Shown here piece by piece: positions 1 through 5,896 of a stretch of 8,151 nucleotides of DNA. The DNA lies in contig JALUBW010000056.1 in the NCBI GenBank assembly GCA_027044735.1, forward strand, positions 1-8,151, read 5' to 3'. A program made the position numbers and the translations under genes. The DNA is from Anaerolineales bacterium. GTDB lineage: Bacteria; Chloroflexota; Anaerolineae; Anaerolineales; DRMV01. How positions within the stretch are numbered: the first letter of the stretch is position 1; each line of letters opens with the position of its first letter. The notes beneath the pieces were generated by a model. The model did not search any database. It was given only the letters and a program-made list of their open reading frames with translations, and was not told the origin of the DNA.

Positions 1-602
1 ACCACCGCGAGCACCGCCGACACCGCCACCAACCCAACGCCGACCAGCAACAGCGGCATCCCAAACACACCTGCGGCGGTCACTATGCCGCTGAAGATGA
101 AAGCCGGAGCGGCAAGCCTGTGGGTCTTTTCCCACACTGTGGCACTTGAAAGCGTCCACGGCGTGCGTATGCCCACAAACCAGTTGGGGCGCGCTTTGCG
201 GAGAAGCACCCCCGCGAGGATGAAAACAGCACCAAGCGCCGGCGCTATCGCCCGCTCAAGCGGCATCCGATAGCCTAAGTTCCAACCCAGCATGAAGAAA
301 TCCACATAGGCAATGAAGGCCACTACGCCTACCACAAAAGCGTTGTAGGTTGAGCGGAAGGCCGCATAGTTCCGGCGGCGCGGGTCAATTAGCGGCAAAA
401 GCCATAGCAGCACCGCGACGCCCGCGGCCAAAAGCAAGGGGAGCAGAGCGCCCCACACTCGCGGCATTTCGCCGTTGGGTGCGCCCTCGGCGCCCCAGTG
501 GGTCACCATCATTGCGGGCAATCGGTTGTAAACTGCCGCCGTTGCCACGGCCATCGCTGCCAACAACGCCACCACGCTCCAGAAAGCAGTCTTGTTGTTC
601 AT
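1..602 (-). CDS. SdpI-family integral membrane protein (DUF1648 + SdpI), 3' end cut off
   Basis: The reading frame is open from the ATG at 602 down to the left edge (200 codons seen, no stop). The translation shows about six hydrophobic segments (roughly residues 6-24, 51-71, 86-106, 117-134, 165-183 and 185 onward). An N-terminal DUF1648-like stretch includes H35-W36-G37 and P42-N-G-E. The SdpI signature lies at about 138-165: R138-P-N-W-F-V-G-I-R-T-P-W-T, then W157-E-K-T-H161-R. Bacillus SdpI is about 207 residues, so only the last few residues are probably missing. In Bacillus, SdpI protects against the SDP killing peptide and signals to its autorepressor; many homologues elsewhere have no known role. 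It is the last visible gene of the GntR-slipin operon, 14 nt after the slipin stop. A strong Shine-Dalgarno supports this start. The family is well supported; an immunity role here is only inference. Confidence 0.88.
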   Translation of the reverse strand, partial: MNNKTAFWSVVALLAAMAVATAAVYNRLPAMMVTHWGAEGAPNGEMPRVWGALLPLLLAAGVAVLLWLLPLIDPRRRNYAAFRSTYNAFVVGVVAFIAYVDFFMLGWNLGYRMPLERAIAPALGAVFILAGVLLRKARPNWFVGIRTPWTLSSATVWEKTHRLAAPAFIFSGIVTAAGVFGMPLLLVGVGLVAVSAVLAV

Positions 603-605
603 AAA

Positions 606-615
606 CCACCTCCTT
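606..615 (-). promoter_or_regulatory. Strong ribosome binding site of the SdpI-family gene
   Basis: The reverse complement reads AAGGAGGTGG, a near-perfect match to the anti-Shine-Dalgarno of 16S rRNA. The AAGGAGG core ends six bases before the ATG at 602. It fixes the start of a gene that is open to the window edge, and it sits in the 14-nt gap after the slipin stop. Confidence 0.85.
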
Positions 616-616
616 C

Positions 617-1582
617 TTACGACTTATCCACAGCGGCAGACGGCTTGCCATCCGCCAGACTTTCGGCCTGACCCTGATAGCCGCTCAGCGAAACTAAACC
701 GCTCAGGCCGCCCAAATTCATCGTTTCTACCGCGCTGCTGGGCACAATCACCAGCGCGCCCTTCTCTTTCAGGCCTTCAAAGAGCATATTCATCGCCCGC
801 AGGTGCAAAGCCGTGGGATTCTCGGCATAGGCTTTGGCCGCCTCGGAGAAACTTTCGGCAATTTCCACTTCCGACTGGCCTAAGATGACCCGCGCCTGCC
901 GCTCGCGCTCGGCCTGTGCGCGCCGGCTCATCGCCTCTTCCAAGTTCGGCGGAATTACGATGTCGCGAATTTCCACCGACTGCACGCTCACGCCCCAAGG
1001 CGTGGTGCGCTCGTCAATGATGCGCTGCAGTTCCTCGTCCATTGCCGCGCGGCCGGTGAGAATTTCGGCCAATTCCTTCTGGCCGATGATCTCGCGCAGG
1101 GCAGTTTGCGCTGCCCACGAGACCGCAGCGCGGTAATCTTCCACCTCCAACGCCGCCTTTTCGGCGTCAAACACCATCCAAAACAGCACCGCGTCCACAT
1201 CCACCGGCACCGTGTCTTTGGTGAGCGTCTTTTCGGCGCGGAAAGGCGTCACCATTACCCGGTGGTCAATCCAAGCCACAATGGTATCCAGCACCGGCAC
1301 AATCCAAAACAGGCCGGGGCCGTAAATGCCGCGGAACTTGCCCAAGCGCAACACAACGGCTTTTTCCCACTGCTTGGCAATTTGCCACGCAAAGAGGATG
1401 TAGAAAGCAACGAGAGTGGTAACAAGAAAACAGATCGCCGCCGCGGTTTCGCTCACAGCCGCCTCAAGCAGATTTGCGCCGATAACGGCAACAATCTCAA
1501 TGGCAAGGAAAGCAACCAACGCTACTGGAGCAACGTGCATGTTGGATCTCTTACCGCCGGAGAAGGAAAACTTCTTAGCCAT
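617..1582 (-). CDS. Slipin / stomatin-like SPFH (Band 7) membrane protein
   Basis: 321 residues. Two hydrophobic helices (about 17-39 and 46-66) are followed by a classic SPFH/Band 7 domain (about 68-235). It starts with W73-E-K-A-V-V-L-R-L-G and includes G88-P-G-L-F-W-I-V-P-V-L-D, V126-D-V-D-A-V, and I205-R-D-I-V-I-P-P with the Arg/Glu/Ala-rich helix A222-Q-A-E-R-E-R-Q-A-R. A short C-terminal tail rich in Gly, Ser and Ala ends the protein. Slipins oligomerise on the inner membrane and organise membrane microdomains; prokaryotic ones are often paired with an NfeD protein, but none is adjacent here. The start at 1582 was chosen over an in-frame start at 1687 because AGGAGG lies six bases upstream, and because the longer form would overlap the regulator and add a non-membrane Lys/Arg/Pro-rich extension. 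Two N-terminal helices rather than one is slightly unusual. Family assignment is firm; the partner and role are unknown. Confidence 0.93.
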   Translation of the reverse strand: MAKKFSFSGGKRSNMHVAPVALVAFLAIEIVAVIGANLLEAAVSETAAAICFLVTTLVAFYILFAWQIAKQWEKAVVLRLGKFRGIYGPGLFWIVPVLDTIVAWIDHRVMVTPFRAEKTLTKDTVPVDVDAVLFWMVFDAEKAALEVEDYRAAVSWAAQTALREIIGQKELAEILTGRAAMDEELQRIIDERTTPWGVSVQSVEIRDIVIPPNLEEAMSRRAQAERERQARVILGQSEVEIAESFSEAAKAYAENPTALHLRAMNMLFEGLKEKGALVIVPSSAVETMNLGGLSGLVSLSGYQGQAESLADGKPSAAVDKS

Positions 1583-1588
1583 ACTTGA

Positions 1589-1594
1589 CCTCCT
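1589..1594 (-). promoter_or_regulatory. Ribosome binding site that decides the slipin start
   Basis: The reverse complement is AGGAGG, with a six-base spacer to the ATG at 1582. No comparable site precedes the in-frame start at 1687, which lies inside the regulator gene. Confidence 0.85.
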
Positions 1595-1643
1595 GAAACT
1601 AAAAGGTAACGAAGGGAAATTTGTGCGCCAGAAGGGGGAAGGG

Positions 1644-2054
1644 CTATTCTTCCCACGCTTGGCGCAGAGCCTCAATGGTTTCTTCAAGGGAAAAACCCAT
1701 CTCGCGCGCTTGAGCGGCGAGGTCGTGCACCAAAAGGTTTAGGGTTTCCCGTTTGAGGTTTTCTTCTGCCTGAGGCGAGGCAGGAGCGAGCACGAAGGTG
1801 CCGCGGCCATGTTGCACCGAAATCAGGCCATCCTCTTCCAGCAGGCGGTAGGCGCGCGCCACGGTGTTGAAATTGATGCGCAGGTCGGCGGCCAGTTGGC
1901 GCACAGTGGGCAATTGGTCGCCCGGACGGAGCACGCCGCGGGCAATCAGGCCGCGAATTTGATTGCGGATTTGCTCGGTAATCGGCGTGCGCCGCCTGAA
2001 ATCCACCTGTAATGGCAAAACAGAGGCTGTGGCAATGCCGTTAGTTGCTCTCAT
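1644..2054 (-). CDS. GntR-family transcriptional regulator, YtrA type
   Basis: 136 residues. A winged helix-turn-helix occupies about 22-90, with the GntR signature: P24-I-T-E-Q-I-R, G45-D-Q-L-P-T-V-R-Q-L-A, I60-N-F-N-T-V-A-R-A-Y, L71-L-E-E-D-G-L-I, and the wing G83-R-G-T-F-V. After it there is only a short helical tail (about 95-136) and no room for an effector domain, which is the YtrA-subfamily layout. Such regulators are usually autorepressors of small membrane-protein or ABC-transporter operons. The ORF can be extended in frame to a TTG at 2102, but that extension would lie across the -10 box, so the ATG at 2054 (weak AGAGAAG upstream) is preferred. It is the first gene of the operon; the slipin follows after 61 nt. 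The regulated genes and signal are inferred from position only. Confidence 0.92.
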   Translation of the reverse strand: MRATNGIATASVLPLQVDFRRRTPITEQIRNQIRGLIARGVLRPGDQLPTVRQLAADLRINFNTVARAYRLLEEDGLISVQHGRGTFVLAPASPQAEENLKRETLNLLVHDLAAQAREMGFSLEETIEALRQAWEE

Positions 2055-2069
2055 GGCTTCTCTCGGATT

Positions 2070-2088
2070 GTATCTTTGTATCTTTGTA
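2070..2088. repeat. Tandem 8-bp repeat over the regulator's transcription start, candidate operator
   Basis: GTATCTTT occurs twice head to tail (2070-2077 and 2078-2085) and is followed by a further GTA. A second motif, ATTGTAT, occurs at 2067-2073 and again at 2091-2097, 24 bp apart. The predicted start of the GntR transcript (about 2084) falls inside the repeat, so a protein bound here would block the promoter. GTAT at 2078-2081 and ATAC at 2096-2099 also form dyad ends, the kind of symmetry GntR dimers often use. Binding is inferred, not shown. Confidence 0.4.
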
Positions 2089-2090
2089 GC

Positions 2091-2119
2091 ATTGTATACC
2101 AAAATCGGTGGGTTGTCAA
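2091..2119 (-). promoter_or_regulatory. Sigma-70-type promoter of the GntR-slipin-SdpI operon
   Basis: On the minus strand, a perfect -35 TTGACA (2114-2119) is separated by exactly 17 nt from a -10 TACAAT (2091-2096, five of six consensus bases). A TGG precedes the overlapping TATACA, giving extended -10 character. Transcription should begin near 2084, leaving a leader of about 30 nt before the ATG at 2054. This shows that the in-frame TTG at 2102 cannot be the start of translation from this promoter. Confidence 0.75.
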
Positions 2120-2136
2120 GAGGCCATCAAAAAATC

Positions 2137-2146
2137 CCCGCGCGGG
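2137..2146. promoter_or_regulatory. Perfect 10-bp palindrome upstream of the LysM gene
   Basis: CCCGCGCGGG is fully self-complementary. It occupies the place where a -35 box for the LysM promoter would be expected (the -10 is at 2163-2168) and no recognisable -35 hexamer is present. It could be an activator or repressor site. In GC-rich DNA a palindrome of this length can also arise by chance. Confidence 0.25.
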
Positions 2147-2162
2147 CACGCTACTTGCAGGG

Positions 2163-2168
2163 TATAAT
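2163..2168 (+). promoter_or_regulatory. Perfect -10 box of the LysM operon, implying a leaderless mRNA
   Basis: TATAAT matches the consensus exactly and ends six bases before the ATG at 2175. A start point six to eight bases after the -10 would fall on or beside that ATG. No -35 hexamer is visible at 16-18 nt. No Shine-Dalgarno precedes the ATG, which agrees with leaderless translation. Confidence 0.55.
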
Positions 2169-2174
2169 GAAAAC

Positions 2175-2960
2175 ATGCCCAAACGACTGGCTTTTGTGAC
2201 CGTTTTGATAGCAGCGCTGGCATTGATGCTCAGCCAAGTGCCGGTGAACGCATCGTCGCCTGCGTTGAAAATTACCCCATTCCCAACTCCAACGCCGGGT
2301 GCGGACGGGATAATTCGCTACAAAGTCAAGCCCGGCGACAGCCTCTGGCACATTGCCGCCGTAGCGGGCATTTCAGTAGAAAAACTGCGCGCCCTCAACA
2401 ACATGGAGCCTAATCAAAACATCCGCGTGGGCGAAATTCTGATCCTCGGTGTCGGAGTATCCGAGCACCCATCCCCCACACCGGACAATTTAGGGCAACA
2501 AGCCACAGCCACCCCAACCCCAACCAAAATCCCCGGCGAGGGGAAAATCTGCATCCTACTTTACAACGACCGCGACGGCAACGGAATGTACGAGGAAGAC
2601 ACCGAAGCCCCTTTGCCCAACGGCGCAATCAGCATAAGCGGCCAAAGGGGTGAAACCGCCCACACGGCGAAAACCGGCAACGACTTCGTCTGCTTTGATC
2701 ACCTTCCAGAAGGGCGATACACCATCAGCATGGGCGTGCCACCGGGCTACAACCCCACCACCGAAACCACCGCCCGCGTTGACCTACAAGCCGGCGATAC
2801 CACTTACGTGACCTTTGGGGCGCAAAAAGCGCTTCCTCCGCCAACACAGCCCCAAACCCAAAGACATTCCCCCATTTTGGGAATTGTCGGAGCGCTTTTC
2901 ATCCTCCTCGCATTAGCAGTTTGGTGGTACGGGCGCCGTTTGACCTCATTCCGACGGTAA
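2175..2960 (+). CDS. Secreted, membrane-anchored LysM protein with an SdrD_B/Cna-B-like domain
   Basis: 261 residues. The order is: a signal peptide (about 1-27: K3-R4, hydrophobic core, cut near N-A-S); a Pro-Thr-Pro linker; one LysM domain (about 49-91: Y49-K-V-K-P-G-D-S-L-W-H-I, then L74-N-N-M-E-P-N and G86-E-I-L-I-L); a second Pro/Thr linker (98-120); a beta-sandwich domain (about 122-215) with the SdrD_B-type signature D132-R-D-G-N-G-M-Y-E-E-D and F174-D-H-L-P-E-G-R-Y; a Pro/Gln linker; and a membrane helix (about 233-252) with a basic cytoplasmic end. C126 and C173 could form a disulphide. LysM domains bind N-acetylglucosamine polymers, so the protein probably holds onto peptidoglycan from the outer face of the membrane. 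The ATG at 2175 was chosen over an upstream in-frame start at 2076 because the latter would precede the promoter and lack a signal peptide. The propeller-like gene follows after 5 nt, so the two are probably co-expressed. No enzymatic domain is present. Confidence 0.87.
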   Translation: MPKRLAFVTVLIAALALMLSQVPVNASSPALKITPFPTPTPGADGIIRYKVKPGDSLWHIAAVAGISVEKLRALNNMEPNQNIRVGEILILGVGVSEHPSPTPDNLGQQATATPTPTKIPGEGKICILLYNDRDGNGMYEEDTEAPLPNGAISISGQRGETAHTAKTGNDFVCFDHLPEGRYTISMGVPPGYNPTTETTARVDLQAGDTTYVTFGAQKALPPPTQPQTQRHSPILGIVGALFILLALAVWWYGRRLTSFRR

Positions 2961-2965
2961 AAACA

Positions 2966-5185
2966 GTGGCAAAAAAAGACGAGCCGTTTTCCCGAGATTT
3001 CTATCTCTATTTCACCCCAAGCAGCGGGGGAAAAGAAGCACCTGCAGGGGTGAACGTGTTTCTGCGCGGGCGCAAAACGCATCGTATGCGCCGCCGCGAC
3101 CGCCTGCTCATCTTCATGCACTTTGCAAACGGCGCGCCGCCTTCCAAAGAGCAACAAAAACTCCTCGCCCGCTTGGCAAACCACTATTTTGCCAGCCCCG
3201 GCTCGGTAACCAGCGCCCTAAAAGAACTGGCCTCCGCCCTCAACATCTACTTACTAAAACGCAACCGCCAAGCAAATTCGCTCCAAGAAAAAACCACCGC
3301 CATGCTCGCAATGGCAGTTTGGCGCGGCGAAAACCTATACCTTGCCCTTTCGGGCCCCATGCACGCCCTGCTGTTCGGAAAAGACCAGCGGCATTTCCAC
3401 GACCAATCGGCGGGCAATGGCTTAGGCCTTGGCCGGAGCACACCGCTGTACTTTGCCAGCGCCCAATGGCAAAACGGCGACATCCTTTTACTCACCCCCG
3501 CCTCGCCGCCGAAAATTGAAGGACAACCCGGTCTCGCCAAAATTGCCGAAGCGGTTATGGCTGATGCAGGGGCCGCCGCGGTGGTGGTAACCACGGCCAC
3601 GGGCGAAGGCAAAGCACATATCGTCCCAATTCAAAAAGCGCTGGAAGAGAAAGCGCCGCCCACCGAACAGGCTGTTCCATCGGGTATCGCTCCGAAAAAG
3701 CCGCCAGCCGCCCCTCCCAAATCTGAGGAAACGCCCCGGCAGGCTTGGCCACAATCCTCAACGCCCGCGCCAGCCCCCGCGGCCGCGCCGCCAACCCACC
3801 CGCCAAAAACGCCCAAGCCAAAAGAAAAACTATCCCCCAAACCGCGCAAACCCAAGCCCCGCGTGCACCTCCCTTCGCTCGCCCCGTTGGCCGAACCGGT
3901 GCGCAAGGCCGGCCGCGCAATTTGGAGGGTGGGCGAAAACATCGGCTCGGCGCTCGGCAAAATTTCCGCTGCCATGCTGCCAAGCGAAGACCTGTTCGCG
4001 CTGCCGCGCTCGCTAATGGCGCTGATGGCCGTAGCCGTGCCGCTGATAATCGTCACAATGGCGGTGATAGTTTACCTGCGGCGCGGGCGGCTGGAGCAAT
4101 ACCAAGCCCACTTTGCCCGCGCCCAAGCCGAAGCCGCCAAAGCCTTTGCGCTAAAAGAGCCCATTGCGCGACACAACGCCATCCAAACCGCCCTTGCAGA
4201 CCTTGACATCGCCGAATCGTACCTGCAGACTAAACAATCCCGCGCCCTGCGCGAACGGCTTGAGAAAGCCCTTGACGAACTTGACGGCATCCGGAGGCTA
4301 AATTTTGTGCCAGCGCTCAGCCGCCGCGCCCCGCCGGGGACGGTGATAACGCGCATCATCCTCCAAGGCGGCGATTTGTACGCCTTGGACTCGGCCAGCG
4401 GCAAAGTTTTGCACTTCCAGCAAGAAGGCGCACTCTACCGCCCGGACGACAATTTCCGCTGCGGGGCTGGCAGTTACGGCTCAATCACGATTTCCAAACT
4501 GGTGGACATAGCCCCGCTTCCCCTTTCCGAGGATGGGCCTCGCATAGTGGGAATTGACTCCCGCGGCAACTACACTCTATGCACCCCAAATCGCGACCCG
4601 ATCGCCCACCCCCTCCCCCAACCCGCGCCCCTAAGGTGGAAAAAGCCAAAAGCCATCGCCTATGTAGGCGGGAAGTTGTATGTGCTTGATCCCGCCATCC
4701 GCACGATAGCAATAATTGGCAAGGCGACCACTTTTGAAAGCACCCCCTACAGTTACTTCACCGGCGGCACACCGCAAGCAGTGAGCAACGCCATAGATTT
4801 CGCCGTGGCGCGCGGCAACCTTTACATGCTCCTGAAAACCGGCGAGGTGGTATTCTGCCAGCGAACCCCGGCGCTGGAAAAAACTGAGTGCAAGCCACTC
4901 AAGTTTCACGACCCGCGGCCGGGCAGAAGCGACGGGCCGGTCATTCCAGACGCCCGCTTTGCCAAAATCGCCATGCAGCCGCCTCCAGATCCATCTTTGC
5001 TGTTGTTAGACCCGCAAGCGCAGGCTGTCTACCAGTTTTCGCTGCAATTGCGCTTTGTAACGCAATACCGCCCTTCTACGCCGCTGGAAGGCCGCGCACC
5101 GGCCACCGCTTTTGCCATAGACCCGGACACGCATGTGCTGTTCATAGCCATCGGCTCGCAAATCTACCAAGCGCCGATTGAGTAA
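2966..5185 (+). CDS. Membrane protein: degenerate PP2C-like head, Pro-rich linker, TM helix, coiled coil, propeller-like tail
   Basis: 739 residues from the GTG at 2966, which gives M-A-K-K-D-E. In-frame starts at 2921 (TTG) and 2924 (GTG) would overlap the LysM gene. No start has a good Shine-Dalgarno; the GTG lies 5 nt after the LysM stop, which suggests translational coupling. Regions: 1-225, alpha/beta, with the layout of a PP2C/SpoIIE-type phosphatase (N123-L-Y-L-A-L-S-G-P-M-H-A-L-L-F resembling the 'GDSR' strand, G171-D-I-L-L-L-T-P-A-S where 'SDGL' would be, A203-A-A-V-V-V-T-T near the end); 227-305, Pro/Ala/Lys-rich linker; about 349-371, a membrane helix followed by R372-R-G-R; 374-443, Ala/Leu/Glu-rich coiled coil; 450-739, repeated beta strands with L471-Y-A-L-D, L571-Y-V-L-D and L619-Y-M-L-L, like propeller blades. 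The metal-binding acidic residues expected of PP2C are absent, so this head is probably a binding domain rather than an enzyme. The linker puts the head in the cytoplasm and the propeller outside. I recognise no named family; PP2C homology is inference from motif order. Confidence 0.8.
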   Translation: MAKKDEPFSRDFYLYFTPSSGGKEAPAGVNVFLRGRKTHRMRRRDRLLIFMHFANGAPPSKEQQKLLARLANHYFASPGSVTSALKELASALNIYLLKRNRQANSLQEKTTAMLAMAVWRGENLYLALSGPMHALLFGKDQRHFHDQSAGNGLGLGRSTPLYFASAQWQNGDILLLTPASPPKIEGQPGLAKIAEAVMADAGAAAVVVTTATGEGKAHIVPIQKALEEKAPPTEQAVPSGIAPKKPPAAPPKSEETPRQAWPQSSTPAPAPAAAPPTHPPKTPKPKEKLSPKPRKPKPRVHLPSLAPLAEPVRKAGRAIWRVGENIGSALGKISAAMLPSEDLFALPRSLMALMAVAVPLIIVTMAVIVYLRRGRLEQYQAHFARAQAEAAKAFALKEPIARHNAIQTALADLDIAESYLQTKQSRALRERLEKALDELDGIRRLNFVPALSRRAPPGTVITRIILQGGDLYALDSASGKVLHFQQEGALYRPDDNFRCGAGSYGSITISKLVDIAPLPLSEDGPRIVGIDSRGNYTLCTPNRDPIAHPLPQPAPLRWKKPKAIAYVGGKLYVLDPAIRTIAIIGKATTFESTPYSYFTGGTPQAVSNAIDFAVARGNLYMLLKTGEVVFCQRTPALEKTECKPLKFHDPRPGRSDGPVIPDARFAKIAMQPPPDPSLLLLDPQAQAVYQFSLQLRFVTQYRPSTPLEGRAPATAFAIDPDTHVLFIAIGSQIYQAPIE

Positions 5186-5196
5186 ATGCCGCCCCC

Positions 5197-5718
5197 ATGC
5201 CTGCACAAATCCGCAAGCGCCTTGAAGAGATGGACGCCGCGTTCACCGCGCGGCTCAGAATAGCAGAGAGCGACGGCCTACTGAAGAAAGTGTGTGCCCT
5301 GTTAGCCCATTCCGGCGATTCGTGGTTTTGGTTTGCAGCGCTTGGCGTTGTGTGGGCTTTTGGAGGTGCGGAATGGCGCGGCCGGGCATTAGCGTTGATT
5401 GTGAGCATTTTTGGCACAGCGGTGGTGGTCACGGCGCTGAAGTTCACCATCCGGCGGCCGCGCCCTGCCGGTGAATGGGGAACAGTTTACCGCATCACCG
5501 ACCCACACTCGTTCCCGTCAGGCCATGCGGCGCGCGCCATCCTCCTTGCCGTGATGGGGTGGCATTTGGGGCCAGTTTGGTTTGCCGCGGCGCTAACGGT
5601 TTGGGCACCGCTGGTGAGCGCGGCGCGAATTGCTATGGGGGTGCACTACGCCTCCGATGTGCTCGCCGGCTGGGTTGTGGGGGCTTTGATGGCAGCAGTT
5701 TTCGTCGCGGTTTTCTAA
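5197..5718 (+). CDS. PAP2-family (type 2 phosphatidic acid phosphatase) membrane phosphatase
   Basis: 173 residues with all three PAP2 motifs. Motif 1 is K82-F-T-I-R-R-P-R89-P90 (K-x6-R-P), motif 2 is P107-S-G-H110, and motif 3 is R144-x5-H150-x3-D154, where the usual Ser before the Arg is Ala143. Catalytic H110 and H150 are present. Hydrophobic segments lie at about 42-56, 64-82, 112-132, 133-147 and 155-173. Bacterial enzymes of this type remove phosphate from undecaprenyl pyrophosphate, phosphatidic acid or phosphatidylglycerol phosphate on the outer face of the membrane; the substrate cannot be told from sequence. UppP-like recycling of the wall carrier lipid would suit the neighbouring LysM and mre genes. 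The ATG at 5197 lies 11 nt after the upstream stop and has no clear Shine-Dalgarno; Met12 is a less likely alternative. Likely the last gene of the LysM operon. Confidence 0.9.
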   Translation: MPAQIRKRLEEMDAAFTARLRIAESDGLLKKVCALLAHSGDSWFWFAALGVVWAFGGAEWRGRALALIVSIFGTAVVVTALKFTIRRPRPAGEWGTVYRITDPHSFPSGHAARAILLAVMGWHLGPVWFAAALTVWAPLVSAARIAMGVHYASDVLAGWVVGALMAAVFVAVF

Positions 5719-5781
5719 CGCTGGCGTGACTGCCTACTCATCTCCTGAGCGAGGGTAAATCCTTCGGTGCAGCGCAAGCAG

Positions 5782-5893
5782 AAGTCCACGCAGGTGGACT
5801 TTGCAACTTGTAGGCCGTGACTTCAGTCGCCGGATACAAGCGGTGGCAGTTGAAACTGCACCTACTACCTGCGAAGTCGCCCTGCGGCGACTT
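5782..5893. repeat. Cluster of four hairpins, REP/MITE-like intergenic repeat
   Basis: Four stem-loops follow one another. H1 is AAGTCCAC/GTGGACTT with loop GCAG (5782-5801). H2 is CTTGTA/TACAAG (5807-5812 with 5835-5840) closing inner CCG/CGG and GACT-TC-AGTC pairs. H3 is GCAGTT/AACTGC (5846-5851 with 5854-5859), extended by GGT/ACC around a one-base bulge. H4 is AAGTCGCC/GGCGACTT with loop CTGC (5874-5893). H1 and H4 share the AAGTC...GACTT frame and H2 has the inverse, GACTTCAGTC. From memory, repeats of this style occur between genes in many Chloroflexota genomes; copy number could not be checked here. Confidence 0.65.
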
Positions 5894-5896
5894 TTT
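5874..5896 (+). terminator. Candidate rho-independent terminator downstream of the PAP2 gene
   Basis: An uninterrupted 8-bp stem, AAGTCGCC (5874-5881) with GGCGACTT (5886-5893), encloses a CTGC loop and is followed by further Ts, giving five in a row (5892-5896). It lies about 155 nt after the PAP2 stop and 100 nt before the mreB promoter, where a terminator is expected. The T-tract is short, and the hairpin is also the last member of the repeat cluster. Confidence 0.5.

Noticed and set aside
350..604. Plus-strand 84-codon frame opposite the SdpI-family gene
   Set aside because: It is antisense to a clearly conserved membrane protein and its Arg/Pro-rich composition is that of a shadow.
1583..1687. 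35-residue N-terminal extension of the slipin to 1687
   Set aside because: It overlaps the regulator gene and has no ribosome binding site, whereas AGGAGG precedes the ATG at 1582.
2055..2102. 16-residue N-terminal extension of the GntR regulator to a TTG at 2102
   Set aside because: It would lie across the -10 box and upstream of the predicted transcription start.
3555..4206. Long overlapping frames on both strands in the region of the proline-rich linker (for example plus 3745-4206 and minus 3555-3983)
   Set aside because: They are Arg/Pro/Gly/Ala-rich shadow translations of GC-rich linker DNA, have no recognisable domain or ribosome binding site, and lie wholly inside the 739-residue gene.
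2966..5185. Active PP2C serine/threonine phosphatase
   Set aside because: The acidic metal-binding residues expected in the motifs are not present, so catalytic activity is not supported.
5782..5893. CRISPR array or tRNA in the hairpin region
   Set aside because: There are no equal-length repeats separated by unique spacers, and the stems do not fold into a cloverleaf with anticodon and T-loop consensus.
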